Virus record (IMG/VR): IMGVR_UViG_3300047476_000521
Coordinates: 62,001-126,000 of that record
Length of the DNA: 64,000 bases
Direction: 5' to 3' (one strand)
Origin: a virus
Below, piece by piece: positions 27,054 to 36,089 of this stretch; position 1 is the stretch's first letter, and every line of letters starts with the position of its first letter. The notes under the pieces are model-generated. The model was given only the letters and a program-made list of their open reading frames with translations, was not told the DNA's origin and ran no database searches. A program made the translations under genes and the position numbers.

Positions 27054-27061
27054 TATAAATA
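27054..27061 (+). promoter_or_regulatory. Late promoter TATAAATA after gp23 terminator
   Basis: Exact TATAAATA only 2 bp after the T run of the gp23 terminator and 18-25 bp before the ATG at 27079. It restarts late transcription for the downstream tail gene. Confidence 0.8.
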
Positions 27062-27078
27062 GTTGAAAAGGAGTTAAC

Positions 27079-27600
27079 ATGTCAGCGATAGATAATACGC
27101 CTTCTAATAGAAATTTTCTTTCACCTTTAAACTTCAAATTTCAATTGAAGCGTTCGCCCCATGTTAACTTTTTTATTCAAAAAGTAAATATTCCTCCCAT
27201 GGAATTACCACCAATAGCTTCACCAAACCCTTTCGTGAACATCCCATATTCTGGTGAACATATCAGTTATGGAAACCTTTCCATAACTTTTAAAGTAGAT
27301 GAAGATCTTCAGAATTACCTCGAGATTCATAACTGGGTAAAAGCTTTAGGTAAGCCAAAGGATTTCGAAGAGTATAGAAATATTTCTTCTAAGCAAGAAT
27401 ATACAGGCGAAGGGCTGAAATCTGATATATCTTTAATGGTTTTATCCAGCACTAAATCTGCAAACTATGATATAACTTTTGCAGATGCTTTTCCTATTTC
27501 TCTTTCGGGTATTGTTTTTAATACTACAGATGAAAATGTCATATATACAGAAGCTTCGGCCGAGTTTAAATATACTTACTATGACATAATAAAAGTTTGA
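27079..27600 (+). CDS. Tail-tube-fold tail protein (gp19-like or gp3 candidate)
   Basis: 173 residues, RBS AAAAGGAG. The blocks FKFQLKRSPHVNFFIQKVNIPP, PNPFVNIPYSGEHISYGNLSITFKVDEDLQNYLEIHNWVKALG follow the pattern of tail-tube-fold proteins such as gp19. In T4-like marine phages a tail completion protein (gp3) is commonly found in this region between gp23 and uvsY. I therefore call it a tube-fold tail protein and leave the choice between gp3 and a gp19 paralogue open. Confidence 0.6.
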   Translation: MSAIDNTPSNRNFLSPLNFKFQLKRSPHVNFFIQKVNIPPMELPPIASPNPFVNIPYSGEHISYGNLSITFKVDEDLQNYLEIHNWVKALGKPKDFEEYRNISSKQEYTGEGLKSDISLMVLSSTKSANYDITFADAFPISLSGIVFNTTDENVIYTEASAEFKYTYYDIIKV

Positions 27601-27625
27601 CAATTTTCTAGAAATATAGTAATAT
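27597..27625 (+). promoter_or_regulatory. Early (sigma70-type) promoter before uvsY
   Basis: TTGACA (27597-27602), 17-bp spacer, TAATAT (27620-27625). The -35 is perfect and overlaps the stop of the preceding late gene. It marks the change from late to early or middle expression at uvsY-uvsW. Confidence 0.85.
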
Positions 27626-27655
27626 AAAATATTAGATGAAAACTGTGAGAGAGTT

Positions 27656-28090
27656 ATGACTATTGATGAAATCTTAGAAAATTGGCAAGTTGATGCAAAG
27701 ATCGATAATACTGAACTGGGTCAAGAAGCCCTCAATATACCGAAGCTACATCATAAATATTATAAAATTTTTGTCAAGGAAAAACTGATTCTCAGAAAAC
27801 AAGAGACAGAATTAAAGCGTCTAAAGCTTGACAAATTTGAATTTTTCACACAAGGCCCAAACGAAGAGACAAAAGATAAAGGTTGGAAGCTTCCTCCAAA
27901 AGGTATGATCCTAAAGGGAGATATACCAATGTATATGGATGCTGATGAAGACATTATTAATTTGTCTCTTAAAATTGGTTATCAACAAGAAAAGATAGAA
28001 CTTCTAGAATCAATCATTAAGACTATTGTTAATAGAAGTTTTCATATTGGTAATGCTATTGATTGGCAAAAGTTCACCATGGGAGCATAA
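27656..28090 (+). CDS. uvsY: Recombination mediator UvsY
   Basis: 144 residues, close to T4 UvsY (137). The central DADEDIINLSLKIGYQQEKIELLESIIKTI and the C-terminal NRSFHIGNAIDWQKFTMGA parallel the T4 UvsY blocks DKDVLKVDTSLQYW and SRGFAIKHIQDMRAFEAG. It loads UvsX recombinase onto gp32-coated ssDNA. Coupled to uvsW by TAATG, the usual neighbour in T4-like phages. Confidence 0.85.
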   Translation: MTIDEILENWQVDAKIDNTELGQEALNIPKLHHKYYKIFVKEKLILRKQETELKRLKLDKFEFFTQGPNEETKDKGWKLPPKGMILKGDIPMYMDADEDIINLSLKIGYQQEKIELLESIIKTIVNRSFHIGNAIDWQKFTMGA

Positions 28091-29544
28091 TGGATACTGT
28101 TCAAGTAGAAAAATACGACGAGGTTTACATAAAGATAAAAGCTGAACCCTCGATCATGATGGAATTGAGTGAATATTTTACATTCGAAGTTCCTGGTGCT
28201 AAGTTCATGCCTGCTTATCGTTCTAAGTTTTGGGACGGTAAGATTAGGCTTTTGAATGTAATGACTGGTTTGCTATATGCTGGTCTTACAAAATACATTG
28301 AAGAGTTCTGTAAGTCTAGAGAATACGAACTAGAATATACATCAGACTTCTCTTCTGAAAATTTTTCTGTGAAAGAAGCAAAAGATTTCATAGAAAAACT
28401 AAAGCCAACCATGCAGCCAAGAGATTATCAGATTGATGCTTTCGTTCACGCTGTAAGAGAACGTAGAGCTCTACTTCTTTCTCCAACTGCTTCTGGTAAG
28501 TCGTTTATTATTTATTTACTTGTGAGGTATTATGCAAAAAGAACTCTCATCATTGTACCAACTACTTCTCTTGTTAGCCAGCTTTCCAGTGATTTTGCTG
28601 ACTATGGTTTCGACTCCGATACTTTTGTTCATCGTGTGTTCGCTGGACAGGACAAGGGAACAACAAAACCTATCACCATCACAACTTGGCAAAGCGTATA
28701 CAAGTTACCTAAAGAATTCTTTGATTCATTTGATGTTGTCATCGGAGACGAAGCTCATCTCTTCAAAGCAAAATCTCTTACTTCTATACTTACTAAATTA
28801 TCCGGAACACGCTACCGTTTTGGATTTACCGGAACATTGGATGGTTCTGAAACCCACCGCCTCGTTCTTGAAGGGCTCTTTGGAGCAGTCAGAAGAGTAA
28901 CTACTACTGCTGAGTTGATAGAGCAGAAGCATCTAGCTGACTTTAAGATCAAAGCTATTGTTCTTTCTTATCCAGATGAAGTAAGAAAGATGATAGCCAA
29001 GGCCAATGATTATCAGGCAGAGATGGATTACCTGGTTAGATTAGAAGCAAGAAATAAATTCATTCGTAATCTAACTCTTTCATTAGAAGGTAACACTCTA
29101 TTACTTTTTCAATACGTAGAAAAACATGGTAAAGCATTATTCAACGATCTTACTAAAGAAGCTGGAAAGAATCGTAACGTATTTTTCGTCTCAGGCGAAG
29201 TTAGTGGCGACGATCGCGAAGGAATTCGTAAAATTGTCGAAGAAGAGAGCAATGCTATTATCGTTGCAAGTTTTGGTACTTTTTCCACTGGTGTTAATAT
29301 ACGAAACCTTCACAATATTATATTTGCCTCGCCTTCGAAGTCTCGTATCCGCAATCTTCAATCGATCGGAAGAGGACTAAGAAAATCTGAGTCTAAGACA
29401 AGTTCAACTCTATATGATATAGCTGATGATATGTCTTGGAAGAATAAGAAGAACTATACGTTACTACACTTTATGGAAAGAATTAAAACATATAACGAAG
29501 AGAAGTTTGAATACAAGATCTATAAAGTAGGAATAGATATTTAA
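28090..29544 (+). CDS. uvsW: DNA/RNA helicase UvsW
   Basis: 484 residues from the ATG overlapping the uvsY stop. SF2 helicase motifs: Q-like RDYQIDA, Walker A SPTASGKS (about 131-138), DEAH box GDEAH (about 219-223), motif III FTGTL and motif VI QSIGRGLR. The N-terminal about 100 residues form the small substrate-binding domain seen in T4 UvsW. Unwinds R-loops and Holliday junctions, shifting the phage from origin-dependent to recombination-dependent replication. Confidence 0.95.
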   Translation: MDTVQVEKYDEVYIKIKAEPSIMMELSEYFTFEVPGAKFMPAYRSKFWDGKIRLLNVMTGLLYAGLTKYIEEFCKSREYELEYTSDFSSENFSVKEAKDFIEKLKPTMQPRDYQIDAFVHAVRERRALLLSPTASGKSFIIYLLVRYYAKRTLIIVPTTSLVSQLSSDFADYGFDSDTFVHRVFAGQDKGTTKPITITTWQSVYKLPKEFFDSFDVVIGDEAHLFKAKSLTSILTKLSGTRYRFGFTGTLDGSETHRLVLEGLFGAVRRVTTTAELIEQKHLADFKIKAIVLSYPDEVRKMIAKANDYQAEMDYLVRLEARNKFIRNLTLSLEGNTLLLFQYVEKHGKALFNDLTKEAGKNRNVFFVSGEVSGDDREGIRKIVEEESNAIIVASFGTFSTGVNIRNLHNIIFASPSKSRIRNLQSIGRGLRKSESKTSSTLYDIADDMSWKNKKNYTLLHFMERIKTYNEEKFEYKIYKVGIDI

Positions 29545-29602
29545 CTTCAACTGGTGCACTAGTGATTATACTCGTGCTTGTCAAAAAGTCAAGGAATATA
29601 TT

Positions 29603-30157
29603 ATGGAAGTAAAAAAGTCTAAGAGAAAAACAAATTACATCAACAACAAGACTCTCTACGGAGCGATGATTCATTATAAAAATGATTTACAACATGCGTT
29701 AGAACACGATGCTGATAAACCACAAGTCCCGAGGTATATCGGCGAATCTATTCTTTTAATTTGTAACAACCTAGCCAAGAAACCAAATTTCTCAGGTTAC
29801 ACTTATAAACAGGATATGATTAGTGATGGTATTATGGACTGTATATCCGCAGTAGATAATTTCGATCCAGATAAAACAAATAATCCTTTTGCTTATTTTA
29901 CACAGATTGCTTGGAATGCTTTTCTTAGAAGAATCCAGAAAGAAAAGAAACAGACATACATTAAACACAAAAATTACATCAACTCTAATTTGATGGAAGA
30001 TATCGCTAGAGAAATGTATATTACTGGTAATAAAATCAACAACGAGTATTCAGATGAAATGGTTCGCAACTTTGAAGATAAGTTGACAAAAACCAAAAAA
30101 CCGAGTAAACTTACTGGAGTAGAAAAATTCTCAGAGGTAGAAAACGATGAAGAATGA
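29603..30157 (+). CDS. gp55: Late-transcription sigma factor gp55
   Basis: 184 residues, T4 gp55 is 185. Motifs: IGESILLICNNLAKKPNFSGYTYKQDMISDGIMDCISAVDNFDPDKTNNPFAYFTQIAWNAFLRRIQKEKK, which is the sigma region 2-like core. Directs host RNA polymerase to TATAAATA late promoters with gp33 and the gp45 clamp. RBS AAGGA 8 bp upstream. The 58-bp gap before it has no clear promoter. Confidence 0.96.
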   Translation: MEVKKSKRKTNYINNKTLYGAMIHYKNDLQHALEHDADKPQVPRYIGESILLICNNLAKKPNFSGYTYKQDMISDGIMDCISAVDNFDPDKTNNPFAYFTQIAWNAFLRRIQKEKKQTYIKHKNYINSNLMEDIAREMYITGNKINNEYSDEMVRNFEDKLTKTKKPSKLTGVEKFSEVENDEE

Positions 30158-30335
30158 ACATCTCGTTCCTGTCAATGTGCAGGATATAGCAAACAGATTG
30201 TATGATAAAAATCTTAGCGCCAATGAACGACTAGTGCTACTACAGCGTCTAGATGCTATTCGAGAGTATACTGAGGCGCAGTATAAGAAGCATAATTTCG
30301 TAGACTTTGGTCAGACGTATTCAGGTAGAAAATGA
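30147..30335 (+). CDS. Small hypothetical protein between gp55 and gp47
   Basis: 62 residues, overlapping gp55 by 11 bp and gp47 by 4 bp, so it is translationally embedded in the operon and likely real. One predicted helical segment (ANERLVLLQRLDAIREYTEAQYKK). No motif recognised. Confidence 0.7.
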   Translation: MKNEHLVPVNVQDIANRLYDKNLSANERLVLLQRLDAIREYTEAQYKKHNFVDFGQTYSGRK

Positions 30336-31402
30336 AAATTGCTCTAATTACTGATTCGCATGCAGGAGTCAGAAATGACTCTATGGCTTTTCACGATTAT
30401 ATGAAGAAATTTTATGATGATGTTTTCTACAAATATCTAGACGTTCATAATATTAAAACAATTGTACATTTGGGCGACATTGTAGATCGCCGTAAATATA
30501 TTAACACTTATACAGCTTTTCGTCTTAGGAAAGATCTGATTGAGCCTGCGCTCGAGCGTGGTATTAATTGGCACCAGATTATTGGTAACCATGACACGTA
30601 TCATAAGAACACTAACGAGGTTTCTTCTTTCACTGAACTTTTCGGTAGTTATATTAATTACACTACTCTAAATATCTATGATAAAGCAACCGAAGTAGTG
30701 TTCGATAATACCAAGATTTTATTCATTCCTTGGATTTGCGATGATAATAAAGAACACTCCTTCAAATTAATTAAGGAAACAGATGCACAAATTGCTTTCG
30801 GACATTTGGAAATTCAGGGATTCGAAATGTTCAAAGGTTCTATCGTTTCTCATGGAGATGATCCAAATGTGTTCGGACGTTTTGATCTTGTCTGCTCTGG
30901 GCATTTTCATCATCGCTCAAACCGTGGCAACATTCATTATCTTGGTTCTCCTGCAGAGTTTACTTGGTCTGATTACGATGATCCACGTGGCTTTCATATA
31001 TTTGACACGGAAACGAGAGATCTAAAGTTTATTGAAAATCCATATAAGATGTTTCATAAGTTTTGGTATAATGATGGCGATCCTAAGTTCGTAGATTCTG
31101 AGGTTGATTATAGTCAGTTTAAAAATAAAACAATCAAGATCATTATTACCGAAAAGAACAATCCTTATTGGTTTGAAAAATTCGTAGAGAATATAGAAAA
31201 ACAGAATCCTGTTGATATTCAAATTGTAGAAGATCATCTAAACCTAAACATGGAAGAAGATCAGGAAATTGTTGACGAAGCCGAATCTACAATTGAAATT
31301 TTTAAGAAGTATATTACGGGCGCTGAAGTAAAGGGCGTTGATAAAACTAGATTAGAAAGTAAGATTATAGAACTTTATAATGAGGCTCTTACAGTTGAGT
31401 GA
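30332..31402 (+). CDS. gp47: Recombination endonuclease subunit gp47 (SbcD/Mre11-like)
   Basis: 356 residues. Metallophosphoesterase motifs are clear: ITDSHAG (D..H), HLGDIVDRR (GDxxD), IGNHDTY (GNHD) and GHFHHR with the preceding H residues. Pairs with gp46 as the Mre11-Rad50-type nuclease that resects DNA ends for recombination-dependent replication. T4 gp47 is 339 residues. Confidence 0.96.
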   Translation: MKIALITDSHAGVRNDSMAFHDYMKKFYDDVFYKYLDVHNIKTIVHLGDIVDRRKYINTYTAFRLRKDLIEPALERGINWHQIIGNHDTYHKNTNEVSSFTELFGSYINYTTLNIYDKATEVVFDNTKILFIPWICDDNKEHSFKLIKETDAQIAFGHLEIQGFEMFKGSIVSHGDDPNVFGRFDLVCSGHFHHRSNRGNIHYLGSPAEFTWSDYDDPRGFHIFDTETRDLKFIENPYKMFHKFWYNDGDPKFVDSEVDYSQFKNKTIKIIITEKNNPYWFEKFVENIEKQNPVDIQIVEDHLNLNMEEDQEIVDEAESTIEIFKKYITGAEVKGVDKTRLESKIIELYNEALTVE

Positions 31403-31410
31403 TTTGACAT

Positions 31411-33117
31411 ATGATAATCTTTAAGAAATTAAGATGGAAAAATCTATTATCTACTGGTAATGTGTTTACCGAGATTGATTTATTTAATAAAGAAACTACG
31501 CTAATAGTCGGAACTAATGGCGCTGGTAAATCAACCATTTTAGACGCTTTATCTTTTGTTCTGTTTGGTAAACCTTTCCGTAAAATTACAAAACCACAAT
31601 TAATTAATTCTATTACTCAAAAAAACTGCGTAGTAGAAGTTGAATTTACTATTGGTATGAATAATTATAAGATTATTCGTGGTATGAAGCCGACTATATT
31701 TGAAGTTTATATGAATGATAAGCTTCTTAATCAGTCTGCAGAAATGAAAGATTACCAAGAAATTCTAGAAAAGCAGATTATCAAAGTAAATCAAAAGTCT
31801 TTTAATCAAGTAGTTGTTCTAGGCTCGGCTACATTCCAACCATTTATGCAGTTACCTGCTGGCCAGCGTAGAGAGATTATTGAAGACCTTTTAGATTTAC
31901 ATATATTCACTATAATGAACTCTCTATTAAAAGATAAAGTGTTAATTAATAGTGGGTCTATTACCGATTCGTTAAACAATAAAAAGTTAGTAGAATCAAA
32001 ATTAGAATTAACCAAACAGCATATGCAAGAGGTTAACGAAAACATTGCTAAAACCATTAAAGAAAAACAAAAATTAATAAACGAAACTGAGAATAAAGTA
32101 AAAGATCTTAACAAGAAATATTCTGATTTAGAAACTCAAATTGAAACTCTATGTTCTAAGACGGAAGATGAAGAAACTGTTTCTAAAAAGATCAACAAAA
32201 TCTCTAAACTAAGGCATCAGATTGAAGCTAAAGTTTCGTTGTTGAATAGCGATCTAGACTTTTTCAAAAACCATGAAAATTGCCCTACTTGTAAACAGCA
32301 TATCGCTGAAGACTTTAGGTTAAAAACTATAGAAGAAAAGAATATCCAAAAGAAAGAGATCGAAGATGGTCTTAATCTGTTGCTAGTGGAATATGAGACA
32401 ACTAATAATAGATTAAATCAAATTATGGAATTAATTAACGAAATTCGGTCATTAGAAATGAAGAAAATTGAATGTAAAACTACTATCAATTCTCTAACAA
32501 AATATTCTCGATCTTTAGAGGAAGAAATTGATAGCTTACAAAAACCAATTAAAACTGTATCCGAGGATAAGGTTGCAGATTTTCAATTAGAAATTAAACA
32601 GATTGAAGGCGAATATAATAAACTAATCGAGGAAAGAAACCTATTGACTGCTGCTGGGATATTGTTAAAGGACGGCGGTATTAAGTCTAAAATCGTCAAA
32701 CAATATATACCTGTTATTAACAAACTTATTAATAAGTATCTTTCTGCTATGGATTTCTTTGTTTCTTTTGAACTTGACGAGCAGTTTAACGAGACTATAA
32801 AGTCCAGATACAGAGACGACTTTACATATGCTTCTTTCTCGGAAGGCGAAAAACAAAAGATCGATCTAGCGTTATTGTTTACTTGGAGAGCAGTAGCTAA
32901 ATTGCGTAATTCGATTAATACAAATCTTCTTATAATGGATGAAGTATTTGACTCTTCTTTGGATATGAATGCTGTAGACTATCTAATGAATATTATCCGA
33001 GATATATCAAAAGATAGTAACATTATAATCATATCACATAAAGAACATCTCAACGAGAAGTTCAATAACGTCTTGAAATTCGTTAAGAATAAAAATTTCT
33101 CTCAGATCCAAGAATAA
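31411..33117 (+). CDS. gp46: Recombination endonuclease subunit gp46 (SbcC/Rad50-like)
   Basis: 568 residues, T4 gp46 is 560. Walker A GTNGAGKST (about 34-42), long coiled coil with zinc-hook NCPTC (Cys 291 and 294), ABC signature SEGEKQKIDLA and Walker B LLIMDEVFDS near the C-terminus. ATPase partner of gp47; the hook dimerises two complexes. Lies 8 bp after gp47. Confidence 0.96.
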   Translation: MIIFKKLRWKNLLSTGNVFTEIDLFNKETTLIVGTNGAGKSTILDALSFVLFGKPFRKITKPQLINSITQKNCVVEVEFTIGMNNYKIIRGMKPTIFEVYMNDKLLNQSAEMKDYQEILEKQIIKVNQKSFNQVVVLGSATFQPFMQLPAGQRREIIEDLLDLHIFTIMNSLLKDKVLINSGSITDSLNNKKLVESKLELTKQHMQEVNENIAKTIKEKQKLINETENKVKDLNKKYSDLETQIETLCSKTEDEETVSKKINKISKLRHQIEAKVSLLNSDLDFFKNHENCPTCKQHIAEDFRLKTIEEKNIQKKEIEDGLNLLLVEYETTNNRLNQIMELINEIRSLEMKKIECKTTINSLTKYSRSLEEEIDSLQKPIKTVSEDKVADFQLEIKQIEGEYNKLIEERNLLTAAGILLKDGGIKSKIVKQYIPVINKLINKYLSAMDFFVSFELDEQFNETIKSRYRDDFTYASFSEGEKQKIDLALLFTWRAVAKLRNSINTNLLIMDEVFDSSLDMNAVDYLMNIIRDISKDSNIIIISHKEHLNEKFNNVLKFVKNKNFSQIQE

Positions 33118-33147
33118 TATTGCTTTATTTACAATTGAGGTTATAAT

Positions 33148-33621
33148 ATGAATCTAGATGATAGATATTTACTCGAGAAATGCGAAGACTTTGATTTCAA
33201 AGATCCTCCGTTTGATCCCGTGCAGTTTGCTCAGACATTAGTAAAATATATGCACGAGAAAAACGGATTAGGATTGGCTGCTAATCAGGTCGGAGTTCCA
33301 TATCGCATATTCGCTATGCGTGGTTCTCCTGAAAATTTCGTTTGCTATAATCCTAAGATAGTTCAGATAAGCGATCAAACAGTAACTCTAGAGGAAGGTT
33401 GTCTTTCTTATCCTAATCTTTATGTTAAAATTAAAAGACCATCGATGATAAGAGTTAGATTCACCACTCCTAATGGAGATACAATCACGAAACAATTTAT
33501 TGGAATGACTGCTAGATGTTTTCAGCACGAGTATGATCATTTAGAAGGTAAAAGGTTTTATGACCAAGCTAATAAATTTCACAGAGATCAAGCCATAAGG
33601 AAGTGGAAGAAAAATGGGTAA
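33148..33621 (+). CDS. def: Peptide deformylase
   Basis: 157 residues with all three family motifs: GLGLAANQ (40-47), EEGCLS (82-87, metal-binding Cys) and QHEYDHLEG (His 127, Glu 128, His 131). Removes the N-formyl group from new proteins. Phage versions are typically short and lack the C-terminal helix of bacterial enzymes, as here. RBS GAGG. Confidence 0.95.
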   Translation: MNLDDRYLLEKCEDFDFKDPPFDPVQFAQTLVKYMHEKNGLGLAANQVGVPYRIFAMRGSPENFVCYNPKIVQISDQTVTLEEGCLSYPNLYVKIKRPSMIRVRFTTPNGDTITKQFIGMTARCFQHEYDHLEGKRFYDQANKFHRDQAIRKWKKNG

Positions 33622-33772
33622 ATGGTTCGATATAGCAGGATTGAACGAAAGATATTTTCATTTCGACAATCTAGTAGAGTTAATGCACAAGATTGAAGAT
33701 TTAGCATTATTTGCTATTTTGTGCTTTTTAGTTTATATTTGGGTTAAGTTGTTTCTCTATTGGGATAATTAA
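33614..33772 (+). CDS. Small single-span membrane protein
   Basis: 52 residues (MGKWFDIAGLNERYFHF start, KLFLYWDN end). It overlaps the deformylase end by 8 bp and shares its stop with the next start (TAATG). A hydrophobic segment ALFAILCFLVYIWVKLFLYW near the C-terminus is a clear membrane span. Tight coupling on both sides argues it is translated. Function unknown. Confidence 0.65.
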   Translation: MGKWFDIAGLNERYFHFDNLVELMHKIEDLALFAILCFLVYIWVKLFLYWDN

Positions 33773-34335
33773 TGAACATCTTTTATATTTCTGATAATCC
33801 TGTTCAAGCTGCCGAGTGGATGGTAGATCGTCATGTCGTTAAGATGATCCTAGAATCTGCTCAGCTTCTTTCTACTGCACATCGTATTCTTGATGGTAGA
33901 GAGATTCAGTTAGAAGTTCAGGTTGAACAGGAAGACGGGAACGTTAAGACTCGTAAGAAGAAGTGGTGGTTACTAAATGATGCTCGCGAGCACATTATCT
34001 ATTCAGCTACGCACATCAATCATCCTTCTGCTATCTGGGCTCGCACGAGCGTAGAGAATTACAATTGGCTCGTAGATCATTTCTTTGCATTGATGGAAGA
34101 ATACACTTATCGTTACGATAAGACTCATAAGTGCTATGGTGAAATCTCTGCGACTCTGTGCTCTCCTCCCAAAAACTTAACTGAATATGATATGACAACC
34201 ATGCCATCTTGTATGGATCCTAAGTATATTGTATCTTCGGATCCGATAGAGAATTATCGTAATTATTACAAGGTGGGTAAAACTCATCTTCATACTTGGA
34301 AAAACCGTAACCCGCCGGAGTGGATGAATGACTAA
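33772..34335 (+). CDS. Conserved phage protein of unknown function
   Basis: 187 residues beginning MNIFYISDNPVQAAEWMVDRHVVKMILESAQLLSTAHRI. The D.HVVKMI.E.AQLL..A.R block is recurrent in T4-like phages of marine bacteria. Conserved His, Asp and Trp residues (INHPSAIWAR, HLHTWKNRNPPEW) suggest a catalytic or metal-binding protein. I cannot assign a reaction. It sits immediately upstream of MazG and the base-modification genes. Confidence 0.7.
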   Translation: MNIFYISDNPVQAAEWMVDRHVVKMILESAQLLSTAHRILDGREIQLEVQVEQEDGNVKTRKKKWWLLNDAREHIIYSATHINHPSAIWARTSVENYNWLVDHFFALMEEYTYRYDKTHKCYGEISATLCSPPKNLTEYDMTTMPSCMDPKYIVSSDPIENYRNYYKVGKTHLHTWKNRNPPEWMND

Positions 34336-34714
34336 TTTTTATAAAGATGTAAAAGAGTTTCAAACAGCAGTAGGTCAGAACGTAGGACAGGCTCCAGCTT
34401 TTCCTGATAACTCTGAACGTGCTTTACGAATGAGACTTCTAGAAGAAGAGTTTGACGAATACAACGAAGGCGAGTATAATAACGACTTGGAAAACATCGC
34501 TAAAGAGCTTGCTGATATTATTTACATTGTATGTGGCACTGCTGTTTCGTATGGTATTCCTCTTGATAAAGTATTCGATGAGGTTCATCGATCAAACATG
34601 GCAAAGTTAGTTGATGGTAAACCAATTCGTCGTGATGATGGTAAGATTTTAAAGCCAGAGGGTTGGACGGCTCCTGACATTAAAAAGATTCTTTATGGAG
34701 TAAGTGATGGTTAA
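34328..34714 (+). CDS. mazG: MazG-like nucleotide pyrophosphohydrolase
   Basis: 128 residues. The MazG fold signature is visible as LLEEEFDEYNEG (EExxE) followed by ELADIIYIVCGTA (ExxD). Hydrolyses non-canonical or alarmone-like NTPs in this family. The C-terminal KLVDGKPIRRDDGKILKPEGWTAP block is typical of phage MazG and phosphoribosyl-ATP pyrophosphatase-like proteins. Overlaps the genes on both sides, so it is co-translated with the dioxygenase gene. Confidence 0.88.
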   Translation: MTNFYKDVKEFQTAVGQNVGQAPAFPDNSERALRMRLLEEEFDEYNEGEYNNDLENIAKELADIIYIVCGTAVSYGIPLDKVFDEVHRSNMAKLVDGKPIRRDDGKILKPEGWTAPDIKKILYGVSDG

Positions 34715-36089
34715 ACGTATTGTTGCAAGAGAAAAACATGATTCTGAACATCTTCTAGGAACATTTCTAGACGAAAGTCATTATGATGTTTTAATCACAA
34801 AAGATACAGATTGTTTCATGCCGCCGAACTGCGATGTCATTACCAAGGCAGATTGCGGTATGAATGATTGTGATACTTGCGAAAAGGGTAATGACGAACT
34901 ACGTATTGCTTTTAAGTTTCGTAAGAATTATTTCTCCAAGCAAGAATGTCATGAAGCATATCTTGGTCTAAGGGGTGCAGCTACTGAATCGCAGAACCGT
35001 GGTCTAGCTGCTGGGCCTCGTGGAGAAATGCTTGCATGCGAAGGTCGTGGCGGTCGTGATTGGGTTACTCCTTATCAGGCTGAGATGCTAGACTTTCTTC
35101 AGTTAGATGCTGCTAACTTAGAATCTTATTTTGACGAAGAAACTTCAGTAGAAAGCATTCGTGCTAAGTATAACGATCCTAAATATAAGCCAGTAGACGA
35201 AACTCGTGGCACTGTTTGGCTTCGTTCTGAGGTCGAAAAGGTTTATCCTGAGTATCATGGTTGGTTCGATAAGTGGGTCGATGGCCTTAGTAATAAACCA
35301 AAGGAGATGGTTCGTGAAGAAGCAAGAATGGTTGCAGAAAAGTGGGCTTCGACCACAAATTATGCCAAGTCCGTGTTCTCAGGTGTGGCTGGCTGGTACG
35401 ATCGTTACCCTCGCATTCCTTATGGGCGTCCAACTTCATATACTGAGAAATACCCAGAGCTATTTGAGCAAGCATATCCATTCCTCCAAACCCTAAACAA
35501 GGGTTTTCGCGAACTCCTTCCTTGGCGTTGGAAGAATCAGCGTGCTGCTGCAGATAAGCTTGATCCACGCTTCCTAGTTCCAGGAACAGTGTTTACTACA
35601 ATCACTGTTAATAAAACATTCAGAACTGCAGCGCACAGAGATGCTGGTGATCTTGAATCAGGATTATCAAACCTTCTTGTTCTAGGCTCAGGAGATTATA
35701 CTGGTGGTTATCTTATTTTCCCTGAGTATAGGATTGCTGTTGATGTTCGTCCTGGCGATCTCCTTCTTGTTAATAATCATGAAATTATTCATGGAAATAC
35801 ACCTATTGTACTTAACAATCCTGATGATCCTGCTTGCGAGAGAATCTCCGTAGTTTGTTATTTCCGAGAGAAGATGCTTGAGCTAAAGGGTTATGACTAC
35901 GAAGCATTGCGTAAGCAATATGTTGAAGAACGTCGCATGAATAAGGATCATCGTTTACATCGTCCGTTGTGGAATGGAGTTTCACCAGGAATGTGGGAAG
36001 AAAAAGAATGGTATGATTATCTCCATGAACATGGTATGATTGATCCTTATGGTAAGGATGAAGTTGCAAGCCTAGAAGGATTTTTCTAA
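34707..36089 (+). CDS. TET/JBP-family 2-oxoglutarate Fe(II) dioxygenase
   Basis: 460 residues from ATG 34707 (a GTG lies one codon upstream). The C-terminal domain carries TVNKTFRTAAHRDAGD with metal ligands His 310 and Asp 312, GGYLIFPEYRIAVDVRPGDLLL, distal His 362 in IIHGNTP and 2-oxoglutarate-binding Arg 379 in ERISVVCYFRE. The FRTA.H.DAGD and PEYR.AVDVR.GD blocks closely follow JBP and TET proteins, which oxidise the methyl of thymine or 5-methylcytosine in DNA. The N-terminal about 270 residues are a family-specific extension. Followed at a TAATG overlap by a matching glycosyltransferase gene. Confidence 0.88.
   Translation: MVKRIVAREKHDSEHLLGTFLDESHYDVLITKDTDCFMPPNCDVITKADCGMNDCDTCEKGNDELRIAFKFRKNYFSKQECHEAYLGLRGAATESQNRGLAAGPRGEMLACEGRGGRDWVTPYQAEMLDFLQLDAANLESYFDEETSVESIRAKYNDPKYKPVDETRGTVWLRSEVEKVYPEYHGWFDKWVDGLSNKPKEMVREEARMVAEKWASTTNYAKSVFSGVAGWYDRYPRIPYGRPTSYTEKYPELFEQAYPFLQTLNKGFRELLPWRWKNQRAAADKLDPRFLVPGTVFTTITVNKTFRTAAHRDAGDLESGLSNLLVLGSGDYTGGYLIFPEYRIAVDVRPGDLLLVNNHEIIHGNTPIVLNNPDDPACERISVVCYFREKMLELKGYDYEALRKQYVEERRMNKDHRLHRPLWNGVSPGMWEEKEWYDYLHEHGMIDPYGKDEVASLEGFF

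Noticed and set aside
29545-29602. TATACT at 29567 as an early promoter for gp55.
   Set aside because: No acceptable -35 lies 16-18 bp upstream.
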